From Lactarius indigo (taxonomy: Eukaryota; Basidiomycota; Agaricomycetes; Russulales; Russulaceae): DNA of 64,000 nucleotides. Within the stretch, counting starts at the first letter, position 1. Every line of letters starts with the position of its first letter. The notes beneath the pieces were generated by a model. It saw nothing but the letters and a program-made list of their open reading frames with translations. It had not been told where the DNA came from and did no database searches. This document shows, piece by piece, positions 51,764 through 63,174 of the stretch. The stretch is from positions 992,001-1,056,000 of the forward strand of contig JAFKAC010000016.1 in assembly GCA_025766275.1 (NCBI GenBank), read 5' to 3'. The position numbers and the translations under genes are program-made.

Positions 51764-51849
51764 ATTGTCTAAAAGCTCCTCGATCGTGACTTGCCGAGAA
51801 AATGAAAAAGTTAGCTAGAGGCGCAGGCGGTAGGTATTCAGGTTGGCAG

Positions 51850-53418
51850 AAGATGTACCTCTTTCAGGGAATTTGTTCAAGTTCGATGTGGTAACGAGTT
51901 TGGGCGGTGATACGCACCGGCCATGGGAATGTGTATTGAGATATCTGCGACATCGGCTGTCACGGCGCAGAAGAACTAGTAAAGACACTTGATCACTTAC
52001 TTTAAAGATTGCATGAGGGGAGGAGAACGAACGGGGGAAGCTATCTTTGGCGTCACCGTATCCTTATTGTAGAGCATGAAGTTATCACACCGCCACTGGC
52101 ACTTACACCGCCAGTCGGACGCCGCATACACATCGCAGCGAGGCCCCTGGCGATCGAGGCCCACGCGCAGAAATCACACGTAAATCACACGTAAATCGCC
52201 TCTCGCTATTCTCCTTATGTAACGCGCTTTCAGGAAAAGATGGCCAGTCTACACAGTAGTTATGATGCCGGAGCGACGAAGGAGCGGCGGCAATGCGGAG
52301 TGACGCAATGAGCCAACGTATGATAATTGTGTTAAAGGCGCATGAATACATGTCAGATATTCAGGAAACGACGTTGTGGTGGTGATAGTCAAGGGGTAGC
52401 GCTGAAGCCGCCGCTACCCGGGCCGCTTTCTGGAGCACCTACATCTCTTCGACCTCGATGGGGAGTCGTGAGCGTCTCGAAATACTAGATTATTGCGATC
52501 TATGAAGTACAGTATGACCAGCGTCGTCGCTGACAATAGCGTGTACGGCAACAGTAACGATGCGACCAAGGGCCAGGGTTACCATGCTTCCAGCGGTTGG
52601 GGTGGACAAGCTCACCCTAGGGAAGAGCTTACGCAACGGCGGCGGCGGAGGTCCCAATCTTGATTTTGATGCACAGAAACCTGCACTCTGCATCACTCAC
52701 GTTCGTTCCACTAGAAACCGTGGCGGCAGCAACGCAATGGCTGCAGCCCCACATTACTGTAACCCACTGCGTTATCCGGCTTCGGGATTGGGGTCATCGA
52801 TTTTCGACCTCAGACTAGCCTGGTTCTCCCGCGGTGGCGGGATGTCGAACAGGTTCATTATAGCGTAGTTCGCTGCTATTTTTCCTGTTCTGGTGGACCT
52901 TGTAGTAATTACTAGGGTGATACAAAGAGGCAATCGTTAGTTCGGACATGAGAGCGGCTCCAGCCTCAACTCTGCGGTTCTGTCGGACCGGTTTGCCGTA
53001 GGCTTGACCTGACCGCGGACTTCATTTTACTGATATTTCTCTTCATAAATACTTCCGAGTCGTAGTTTACACACAGAGACCTCACTTCTCTCCCAAAGAC
53101 TGAGGTTAGTACTTTACTATACTCTCGTATGTTTACCTTACTGACCGAGTATTTAGTCGCGCTTTCCCGCGCCTCAAACAGTTTTTCCCCCTTCTTTCGT
53201 ATATAAGTGACTTTAATACGTGTAATACATACGGTCATAAATACATATGTATGCGAAATAAACAACATACTTAGTTCCTCCGTGAGAACCATAAGAACTA
53301 GGGGTACTACGGTAATGTCAAAGGTCATGCCTGTGAAGTTAATTTCTGAAATACACGTCGCAGGAACCCCAGTGAACGCCCGCCATATGCTCTGACGCCT
53401 TTATGTGTTTCCCGGCAA
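51850..53418. other. Intergenic region with a dispersed repeat copy
   Basis: Holds the probable 5' exons of the F-box gene to its left and then about 1.4 kb without genes. Contains the repeat at 52,490-52,920 and an AT-rich stretch from 53,000 to 53,300. Confidence 0.5.
52490..52920. repeat. Dispersed repeat, copy 2 (other copy at 9,400-9,880)
   Basis: Same block order as copy 1, including 'gacctcagactag' and 'tggttctcccgcggtggcgggatgtc'. No termini or coding region identified. Confidence 0.6.
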
Positions 53419-55458
53419 TCATACCATAGTCTCGTTCTCGATCACAGACCAAGAATCAAGAGGTTCCAGTTGGTCAATTGACGATCCTGCGGCCTCAGTC
53501 CACCTCCGCAGGCGAGAACTGAGTAAGTTGCCGAGGGATCGAAGACTAGGGACGAATCTCCGGCAACCCCGTTGGGACTTCGTCGGCCTCCTTGTTAAGC
53601 CTGTCCCGGAGATATGCAACGGCGTGGTAGGTCCTTCTAACCGTAAGGGACTCAGCGGCTCGGTGGGGTGAGAAGGGGTGTCGTTCCCGAGCCACATAAG
53701 GACTCGATCGATAGCGGAAGAAGAGTTGTCTGGGGGGAGCGCATTGGAGGGCCAGACGTTAGGGGGTCTATTGCGGGGTAATCGTCTTCGGGAAGCAAAA
53801 AGGCACTGCGACTGCGGGCTGCCGCAAAGTCTGCACCATTCTTCGCACTCGTCTGGAGGTGCGCGGTGCCTTGAGTGTCGAATGAGATCTTGCCGTTCTT
53901 CGAAACGGAGGTTACAGTGGCGGCACGTTCTTGTCGGGAGTTTACGCGTCGATTCATCGTCCTCTGCTGTTGGCTCTGGTAGCGTCTTGTCCTTCCTTGA
54001 ATCCGTGTTTACATATTTTCCTACTATGGGACTTCCGGAGAGCTTGCGCGGGGTGATGATTGACCGTACTGCATCCTGCAACGCGCCCGACCTAGGTCCT
54101 ATTACGTAGAGATTCGTGAGAGCAGGGAGCGCATCGCCCGAAGGCTCCCCGGAAGCTGGCTGCAGGGCATGCAAGATGTCTGTCGCGAGTTCGCCAGCCA
54201 CGTGAAGCTTCTCTGCACCTTTGAATGAGTGGAGAAATTCCGTCCATCGTTCACCGTTCGTGGAGTCCTGCCCACTTGGCGTTCGCGCCACCTCGACGCG
54301 AAGGTCTTTAACACCGGCAAGGAATTGTGAAAAATTATCGCAAATTCGAGCCATGGAGGATAACTGCCGGTTTAGCTGCCTGCAGGATATTCGTAGTTCG
54401 AGGCGTGCGGGGGCTCGTGGCCGGGTTAAGGACATGGAAATTGCACATTCAGAGAATAGGACGTCTGCTCGCCTAGGGCACTTTTGCATTTCTATCCGGT
54501 CGATGAACTGGCGGAGTGGCGAGACGTCGATGGTGGGCCAGTGGGAGAACGTGATTTCGATATCCGCGAGGTGAGGAGTATCGATTCGGGCTACAAAACC
54601 GTTCAAGTAGTCGCTAGTTCCTCGAAACTTGAGGTGGGTAAGGGCAGGGAGAACAAGGCGTTCTTCAGACAACGGTGGTACCCCGATGGGACTAGGGTAG
54701 AAGGAGGGGAAGTGGAAATGGAGTGAAAGTGACTGAAGCTGAGTCACGCCGGACAGGGCACTCGCGAACGCTTGTGGTGACAGACTCTGAAAATTAAAGA
54801 TTTCGTGAAGCTGAAGATCGACAAGGTTTGGGCAAGACGAAAGTAATTGCGGGAGTGAGGGAGAGGAAATCCTAGCCAAGCAAAGACTACGGAGGCGCGT
54901 GCCCCACCGGAAATTAGTGGGGAATGGCAGCGGCAGGCCATTTCGGCACAGAAGAACGAGGTCTTCCAGTTCCGGAAACGGCTCTTCGATCGCACCCAGT
55001 TTTTTCAGGAGCGAATGTGTGAGGCTGAGGCTGATGGAGCAAACGCGATCGGGGTGCTTCAAGGCGGCCACGATGTTGTTCTCGTCTTCGGGAGTAGGGG
55101 GGTTGAGCATTGGACATCCCTTGTATTGTACGACAATAGGCAAGGCCGGCCAACAGTCTAGAGTCTTCGATACGGGTGTTCCGTGCTTACAGTAGAGTCG
55201 AAGATCTAGACCTCGAGGTGATGCGAATACGATACGTCGCCACCTTCGGCACACGTGCGCAAGCCTATGCCAATGCAGCGGTGAAGACACTCGGTAAGAA
55301 CCGAATATGTTAAATAGGACGTCGTCTGGGAGTATTTCAATCGACGTATTTCGGCCCAGGAGAGGGAAATTAAATGTTCTTCGATGGAGGATAATTTCCT
55401 GAATGTTGCCCGTCGTTCCGGGGGATAATGACGCCAGGTCAGAATCAAGTGTATTCAC
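53419..55458 (-). CDS. F-box protein with zinc-finger-like motif and long C-terminal extension
   Basis: 679 residues, the longest intact family member here. The F-box reads EILPDDVLFNIFGSYRVSSPLHWHRLAHVCRRWRRIVFASP. The leucine-rich body includes LPSLPQLLSSCPNLVDLQLHEI and LQSLSLHFHFPSF. Near residue 510 lies CRHCNLRFEERQDLIRHSRH, a C2H2-like finger, then WCRLCGSPQSQC, and then about 130 residues rich in Arg, Ser and Pro ending NETMV. Its N-terminal 38 residues before the F-box may be partly intronic; a possible 5' exon containing DLPVDALGV-like codons lies near 55,640, and an ATG exon (CTCATGAGTTCTCACAG) near 55,715. It is more diverged from the paired copies than they are from each other. 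Confidence 0.8.
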   Translation of the reverse strand: MNTLDSDLASLSPGTTGNIQEIILHRRTFNFPLLGRNTSIEILPDDVLFNIFGSYRVSSPLHWHRLAHVCRRWRRIVFASPRGLDLRLYCKHGTPVSKTLDCWPALPIVVQYKGCPMLNPPTPEDENNIVAALKHPDRVCSISLSLTHSLLKKLGAIEEPFPELEDLVLLCRNGLPLPFPTNFRWGTRLRSLCLARISSPSLPQLLSSCPNLVDLQLHEIFNFQSLSPQAFASALSGVTQLQSLSLHFHFPSFYPSPIGVPPLSEERLVLPALTHLKFRGTSDYLNGFVARIDTPHLADIEITFSHWPTIDVSPLRQFIDRIEMQKCPRRADVLFSECAISMSLTRPRAPARLELRISCRQLNRQLSSMARICDNFSQFLAGVKDLRVEVARTPSGQDSTNGERWTEFLHSFKGAEKLHVAGELATDILHALQPASGEPSGDALPALTNLYVIGPRSGALQDAVRSIITPRKLSGSPIVGKYVNTDSRKDKTLPEPTAEDDESTRKLPTRTCRHCNLRFEERQDLIRHSRHRAPPDECEEWCRLCGSPQSQCLFASRRRLPRNRPPNVWPSNALPPDNSSSAIDRVLMWLGNDTPSHPTEPLSPLRLEGPTTPLHISGTGLTRRPTKSQRGCRRFVPSLRSLGNLLSSRLRRWTEAAGSSIDQLEPLDSWSVIENETMV

Positions 55459-55729
55459 GAAGGGAGGCGTTCCATTCGCCGCGTAACGGCAAAGAAGGGG
55501 GACCCTCCCTGTTAAAAGTCAATGACCGACACGGGCATTGTATGCAAAATGTACCGTACCCTCAGGCAGGTTACGGTGACCTTCTGAATCGGAAGGAGGT
55601 TGGGTCATAGCTGGACACCGAGTGCGTCTACTGGGAGATCCGAGTATACACCGTCGCGGTGAGCTCCCGCAGCAGAATAAGTAAAGCATTCAACGACTCA
55701 CCTGTGAGAACTCATGAGGGTGGACAACG

Positions 55730-58246
55730 GGAGATTTAGGGTACCTACTGTCCTTTAACGGGAGCTTTCAAAATCGAAGCTGTGGGCAGAATTCGGAGCA
55801 TGGTCTACGGTAGGCGAACACGCCGTTTGAGCGAGTCGGAGGAGCCCAACGTATTTCCGTGCTACTGTAGTACACGTTACATTCGGCGAGGTTGGACTGC
55901 GGGTATGACCTGGTCTGAGGATATGACGTGGAGCCCGAGAGATGGCTTTCGCGAATGAAGCGCTCGAGGCGCAGGCATTGCGTTCTGCGTGGGTGAGGAG
56001 ATAGGCATTGGGTCGAACTAGCGTTCCGCACTGGCTTTCGCTCTCCGCTTACGTCCATCACGCGCCACTGTATCTCCTCTCCTCCACTTCGCGACTGCTA
56101 TGTTCTGCATACATTCTCCCAGGTTACCATCATACTGTCTGCCCGAATACTGACGGCAACACTACGATTGAACGGCGGTAGTTGTGACTGAGGCGGCTCC
56201 TCGACATCTCCAAATGCGCATATACCCTCCTATCTCGTTTCTCCCATATGCTCTCATGCGCGTAGGCATTTGCACCTTTTGAGCAAGTTTCTGGGTATTC
56301 CTATACTTTTCCTCCTTTGGTCTGCCATTCCTCCTTACGGGATCGGGAGAATTTTTACGATTCTCGAGACCATTTTCTCTTTTCTTTTCTTTTCGGGGCT
56401 TTCTTGTCTGTCGCGTGTTTTGATACCTTTTTTTCTATCAGATCCGTGAAAATATACCACCTAATCGTCAGTTGACAATTCCGCGTCCTCGGCCTTTCAA
56501 AATACAAAGCGCGTAGTGTGCAAACTGTGCGACCAGGAATCTTTGGAGAGCGAGACGGGCTCTAACGGAGGTGAGCAATCGAAGGGTATAGATCTGAATG
56601 GCCGCCCTAGTCTTTGACGTACCCAGCTGCTGCCCCGCTTTTGTCGTCACCCTTGTTGCTAATACAAGGCGCAGGGTCCTTCGCACCATTTGCTATTGGT
56701 AATTTCAGTCCCCCAGGTTTACCTCTGTCTATGTTCTACACAAGGAATTACTTGTGGAATTCGTCATAAGGGTCGGCATTGTTTCCCAAGCCCACCTGCA
56801 TACCGTCCCACAGTCGCTTCCGTGGTCATAGTACCCCCGCAAACAGCACCCTTCAGCCGCACTTACCAATGGACTCATCCTCCGTCACCACTGAGGTTCT
56901 CCCACGCAACCCCATCTCGGGAAAATCGTCGATACTGAACTTGACCGGACGGCCCCGTACTTTGTGGTAGCACGGGTACACACCGACATTCGAGGAAAGA
57001 CGACACAGTAGATGGGTTATGACGAACATCACGACAGTTGCTCTGTGCGCGAAAAACGACTGGCGGATTCGAGACGTCCCGTACAGTAAGTTACCTGGTA
57101 AGTTAGGAAGATGACTCGGAAGCAGACGAGTTCTGGCGACCTCACCGGCCCGCTAGTAAGTTACCTCCTGGAGTTAGCCGCGAGGCTCTGAGAGTACTGT
57201 CAGCGCACCATCTTCCGTTGTATGATTGGCAATCTTAAAAGTGCAGTGACACATGGCACACACACTTTCTCTTTTGTTATCGCTCTACTGGTCACGTTTA
57301 AGTATGTCGACACTTGGCTTCAGATTACCATTATCTTTGTTTTTTGCGAAAAAAAAAAAAAAAGACCTTTCTTTCCTTCGATTTAATTATGACCTCGTGA
57401 TCCGGGGCCTGGAAAGACCACTTGTAAAGGATATAAAACCTATTACGAGCCAGATGCCTGCCAACGGTTCATGGTTGACTGCATTTCATGCGTTTACCAT
57501 CACGTTCGAGGCCAACCCGGAGTTGCAATCCAACTTGCCTGCCAACCACGACCGACACACAACAGTCTCCAGTTTTACATGCTAACACGGCTCTCAGGGC
57601 ATCACCTAATCCTTGTTTCAGGAGTTTTCAACAAAAAAGCTCCCTTACAGCCTAAGATGGCGATGAGCTGTCCAGTCCAGGGGCAGTGCGACGCTGCGGT
57701 TAGCATCACTGCATGCATCGCATTGTCTCGAACCGACGGAAAACCAGCAAGTGGACTGCCCCAGCTAATTTCGTACCCAATCACTATCAATACCCATAAT
57801 CAATTTAACCATTGATTCGGAGTCACTGAAGAATCGTTATCCAAGCTGGCGTTCCCGTGAGATGTGCCCCGAAGACTTCAATTAATCTTAGCTAACTACA
57901 TTCCTGTCCGACTCAATAACGCCTTCGCACTTGTTCACACTGCCTTGGTGATTACTGCTACTATCCGACTTTCGACACGATTGGTAATTCCCTCGTCTGT
58001 TCGCACAGTAAACTTGACAGTAAATGTTCACTGCAATGCGGTGAACCGTGATACAGTGACCACGATATCATTGGTATGTCGTCCATCGGGCCCCACCGGT
58101 CCATCATTCACCTTGCCCCCAGAATTTTCAGTCAATTACTGTGGCGTTTTCAATTCAAGGCGCATTATATATAAGGGCGATGCCTACCCTTGAAATTCGA
58201 TAGCCCCCCTGATGCGCCCTCCAAGGTGAGAGATCTAGCGCATTAA
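55730..58246. other. Long intergenic region, nothing recognised
   Basis: About 2.5 kb between divergent F-box genes. Several homopolymer runs (56,380-56,440 pyrimidine-rich; 57,348-57,362 A-run). No coding frame with a recognisable domain and no clear repeat. Confidence 0.5.
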
Positions 58247-60329
58247 ATGTCCCACTGCAGTAACACTAACACCATATTTTTCAGATCTCTCAATAGACGT
58301 GCTCGAGTCGGAAGCACATCTAAATTGACTTTCGAAGCAGACTCGGAGAATCATGGTCGTCCAGCAGTCAATAGATATCTATCCTCGTGGAACCAGGCAC
58401 TCGACAACGGCTGGTCCGAACCTTATGGGTATCGTGCACCCCTCGCTCCCTTGATCGGAGCAGAAAATTCTCGTCGCGATGTGACAACGATTGCGAAGCT
58501 TCCTGAGGAGGTTCTTCTGAGCATATTTGGTTGCTACTTGGACGCCTCTCCACGATCTTGGCATAGGCTTGCGCACGTGTGTCAAAAATGGCGACATGTC
58601 GTATTCGGGTCGCCCCGTGGTCTACGCCTTCGGCTCTACTGTACGCACGGAACGCCTGTCTCGGAGACCTTGGAATTCTGGCCAGCCCTTCCTATCATCA
58701 TACAGTACGAGGGATCTCCGGCTCTCGATCCACCGGGTCCTAGGGACGTAGACAATATCGTGGCCGCACTCAAGCACTCTGATCGCGTTAGGTCCATCAG
58801 TCTCACCATCACAAATCCGCTCCTGGAAGAATTGGGCACGGTAGTGGAGCCATTCTCTGAGTTAGAAGACCTTGTTCTTCTGTCCCAAGGCAGAGATGGG
58901 CAGATGCTTCCCAGCACCTTTCGGTGGGGTTCACACCTCCGTAGTCTCCACGTGACTGGGGTCGCATTTCCTTCACTCCCACAGCTCCTCCCATCTTCCC
59001 GGAACCTTGTTGATCTTCAGATCCACGAGATTCCCAGTTCTGGGTATTTTCCCCCCAGAAGCGTTCGCGAATGCCTTGGCAAAGATGACTCAACTTCAAT
59101 CACTTTCATTCCATTTCCTTTCCCCTCCCTCTCGCCGTTATCAGAGCAGCCTACCTCCACAGTCATGGGTGCCTGTCTTTCTCCCAACCCTCTCCCGCCT
59201 CAAATTCCGAGGAACTAGCAACTACTTGAACAGTCTATTGGCCGGGATCAATGCCCCGTCTCTCGAAGATATCGATATCACGTTCTTCAATCAACTCACC
59301 TTCGACGCTTCACAACTCGGAAAATTCGTCGACAGGATAGAAATTCAGAAGTTACATCGTCGAGCAGATATCATAAGCTCTGAGCGTGCCATCTCCATCT
59401 CCTTTACCCGACCAGGAGCTCCTACGCGGCTTGGATTGCATACACTCTGCGAGCAGTTAGACTGGCGGTTGTTTTCCATGACGCAAATTTGCGATGATTT
59501 TTCCACTTTCCTCCACAATGTGGGAGATCTACGCATCAATGCAGCGCGACCATCAAGTGGGCAAGATGACATGGACAGTGAACGATGGCTCGAGCTTATC
59601 CGCTTGTTCCGCAGCACCCGAACGTTTCGTGTGGCTGGTGATCTTGCGCCGGATATTGTACATGCTTTGCGGCCAACTAACGGGGTTCCCGGAGCCGTGC
59701 TACCCTCCCTGCGCACTCTCTACGTACAGGACTCTGGCCCACTTTGCACGCCTTCGCGGGAAGACCTGGTCTCGCTGATCACCTGTCGCCGGCTCTCCGG
59801 CTGTCCCCTAAGTGTGGGATATACGCAACTCGGCGAACCACCAGTCTATCTGTGCCTCAACTGCGATGTCGGTCTCACACAGCATCAAATCCTCAGTGGG
59901 AATATAAATGATAAGCCCGACGCTCGAATACGCTGCCATTTTTGCCACCGCTTCACGTTTTCGCAAGGACGCCCTCATTTATATCAAGAACACCTCCGGC
60001 GGCGACACCCCGACATCGTGCCGCCAAAGTACACCATCTCCGATCGCCTGCGGGACTCTAGTCCAGACCTTCACGGTATCCAGAACGACTACCCATTTGC
60101 GCCAATCGTCTCCAAACGCATCGATGCAAGGCCGGGCATCTCGTGGCTACGGGTTCCGAGACTTGCAGAGTCCCTGAGAGGGAGTAGTATCGACAGCCCA
60201 CCCCTCTGTGATCGTCCCTTCGCACCCTCGTTAGGACCGGCATTGTTCCCCGAAGACGCATGGCTACCTTCAGCGAACGTTTTTGGGGAAGGGAACGAAG
60301 ACGAGGATTCGGGAGGTAGTCCCCCATAA
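58247..60329 (+). pseudogene. F-box family gene with a one-base frameshift
   Basis: The only plus-strand family member. The first frame gives LPEEVLLSIFGCYLDASPRSWHRLAHVCQKWRHVVFGSP, a complete F-box, and the leucine-rich body up to LQIHEIPSSGYFPP. There the run CCCCCC at 59,051-59,056 carries one C more than the paralogues imply, and the reading continues in another frame as EAFANALAKMTQLQSLSFHFL through to the stop at 60,329. The second part includes a degenerate zinc-finger region (YLCLNCDVGLTQHQ, CHFCHRFTFSQGRPHLYQEHLRRRH) and an unstructured tail. The shift could be a real mutation or a base-call error in a homopolymer; apart from it the gene looks intact. Confidence 0.75.
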
Positions 60330-60504
60330 CCAGTGCAGTCTGTTGAACGTTCCCCGGTCAACCAGTGATTGACAAATATATACGCAAGGCATCTGAGATT
60401 ACATGCAGAACGTCTCGCAGACCAAGCCGAGGAGAAACAAAACATTTTGATGGATTTCGTATGGTACAAGTGATGTACATATTTATGGATATGTATTATA
60501 CAGA

Positions 60505-62045
60505 CTAATGACCGACACTCCGGTGCATCTTTATACCTTTTCTTTTCACGTTTCGTTTTCCTGACGAACCGACCCCGCCAGTGGAGTTATGTTTCGCATC
60601 ATTGGAAACAGCCTGGATATCGACGGCCGGCGACGTCCCAAACACGCGCACAGACCGGACTTCAAAATACGCATTGTCGTAGTTGCTCGGCGGGCCAATC
60701 ACAAAGTCATTGTAGCAACTCCCCGAGCAAGTTTGGGCAAATATTTCGGAGTTACCAGCTGCGAACGTGGATGTGAGTTGAGCTGGAGTGCCAGCGACGG
60801 TTGTGATAACGCGCTCACCAAAGTCTAAGAAAACGGGTGCAGCCGTGTCGTCAGGCCCTTTGTCTGCTGGGTCGTACTTGATAGGATGGAAGACGCACCT
60901 CCACACAGCGTGATGTCAAAGATGAGGTTCTGCGGCTGAAAGAATTTGTCGATGTTGCATCCGCCAGCGGGGTAATTCGCGACCGGTACGCCCAAGGTCG
61001 AAGTATCGACGCTGGTGCAGTTCCCCTGTAACGAGCTTGGAATGTTGGCGCGCTACGAGGTGGAGTCAACAACCGTTGGCCGAGTTTTCCCAGAGGACGA
61101 ACGTACCGAGAAGAACCAAATGCTGGGAGAGATGTAGTTGCCATTACTGATGGAGCACGCTCGGGCTACAAAAAAAAAAACCACGTACGAGATGCCCGTT
61201 TCCGCGAACTCCGTAACGAACATGCCACCACCGGCAGCCGCAAATGCAGCGCCGTAGGAATTCGGATCCGGATTCTTGACGACGCAGCCCAAGTTCTGAC
61301 CCGCGACAGAGCAGTCGGTGGAGCTGACGAGCGTGCTCGTCTGCGCGGGATTGGCGAGGGTGCAGCCAGGGTCCGTGTGCAGTGCCATCTGGGCATTGAG
61401 TACCATGTTGACACCCTCAAACGTGTCGATCTCGCCGCCCGTGGGCCAATTCGGCGCGCTGGACCAGAATGCGGGCCACACGGAGCACTAACGCAGAGCG
61501 ATCAGCCCCATCGACCCATTTTGGGATTTTTTTGGTCCACTGGTACGTACCCCGAACGGGACGTGCAGCATGTCGGCGATCCACACGCTTCCGACGGCAA
61601 AGCGGTCCTTCGACGTGACGCGTACCGTGTCGCGCTTGGAGTTCAATGCGAGGACCGTCGTATTGTCGACCTTCATGATCGCATTTCCCGCAGGGTTGAC
61701 GAACGCGAGCCGCTCAGACGCGGCTTGCGACGCGTTCACGAAACTGGGGGCGTATATAAAACGACGACGCGCGATTGGTCAGAACAGGGACGGATAAAGG
61801 CACTCGGCCTCGCTGAACGCGCACATACGTCGCATCCCCGTGCGTGAGGTTATCGACTGTGACGTCCGCCGCTTTGAGTGCGAGTAAAAAAAAAAACGGG
61901 TGACACAACGCGACTTACAGTTTCCGAAGAAATCCCAATCGTCAAAGAAATTTTTCCCAGCGTATTCCTTGATCAAGGCATATTGCGTTCCTCTGACGAG
62001 AGCAGGCAGACCGAGAGTCAAGAGGATCGATGTCGAGGGCACCAT
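60505..62045 (-). CDS. Glycoside hydrolase family 16 endo-beta-1,3(4)-glucanase-like enzyme
   Basis: Secreted or wall-associated beta-glucan hydrolase. Starts MVPSTSILLTLGLPALVRGTQY, a signal peptide. Exons then read FFDDWDFFGN; DNLTHGDATY; FVNASQAASERLAF through SVWIADMLHVPFG; and SVWPAFWSSAPNWPTGGEIDTFEGVN, which holds the family 16 active site GEIDTFE (two catalytic Glu and the helper Asp). Next come LHTDPGCTLANPAQ, CVVKNPDPNSYGAAFAAAGGG, IWFFS, and a last exon with FAQTCSGSCYNDFVIGPPSNYDNAYFEVRSVRVF. All introns are short with GT/AG ends; several hold poly-A/T runs (61,167-61,178; 61,887-61,897). The C-terminus ends in a basic KRNVKRKGIKMHRSVGH rather than a hydrophobic anchor. Confidence 0.87.
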
Positions 62046-63174
62046 GGTTCACAACTATGGACGCTTGTTATACTGGGCCTCCAACGAAGGTAAATTCTGT
62101 CAGAATGAGGGTAAGCGATTGCTTCGAGTGGAGCCAATAAAAGTGTCGCCCCAAAGGGGAGATGTAGACAGGCTAGGACGATGAGCAGTGAGACGCCGAG
62201 GCTGCGGGGGCTCTGAACAGATAGAGTCGATGATCTTACAGGCCAGAAAACAGAGGACTTATATACGGGAGCAAGGATACTAGCATGGTAGTAAGGACGT
62301 CTAGCATGAATACTGAAAATCGTTGTAACCCCGGTCAGCGAAAACTTGTGGTGGCGAACAAGCCGTGCGGCGGTCGTCAGTACATGGTAGTCACGTAGCA
62401 GCACCACTTCGTTGTCTTGAGACACACTTTGTGCACAAATAGGCTGGAAATGGACCCAGAGCAGATACATGACAGAAAGCCGCGGAAGAGCTTCAAGTTT
62501 GAAATGACATGTAGTGCCTGGTCCCATAGAGACCCAAAGAGGCTAATCCAAATGCGGATCGCTGCGATTCCTAAACGTATTTATCGCCGTGCAAGAAATA
62601 TTCTTAGGCCCCCACTACATTCGAAATCGCTCTCCGAGGCAAGTTCCGCCCAACAACGGTGAAAGGTGTTCAATTTATGCCGAAAGCTTGCTGCCCTGCT
62701 GTCCTGTGAGGTGAAAATGCATCCTGTTCGCAGACACTGACCAGTGAGTCACCAGTGCGGATAAAACAGACGCCACAAAGTCGAGGAAGGAGCAATTGAG
62801 CACTGATCCTTCGTCTGGTCGTCGCAAAACCTCGACAAGTATATCCTATTATAAAACTGACAGATGGCGCCTCCGCGGCAACCAGCGCTATTACAAGGTC
62901 CGCTACACACAAAAGCGAGTACATACAGTATGAGAAGCCTCTAATATGGTATAAGTAGGTGAGGTCCATCCCGGAGAACAATCTGGCGACAGAACAACCT
63001 TCATCGTATCGTGTTGGGAGTGTCCGTCTGTGTCTCCGCTCCAAAACAACACGACTCGACGGGAGCGTCTCTCCTTCGTCCAACATTTTGAGTCCAATGA
63101 CAAGTTGCGCTACTCCCGTCAGACATTGCACCGTCCTCGGAGAAGCAGAGCTGCGAGGGACATACCTGGGCAGA
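62046..63174. other. Intergenic region between the two GH16 genes
   Basis: About 1.1 kb holding the promoter of the first GH16 gene and the 3' flank of the second. No further gene supported. Confidence 0.55.
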
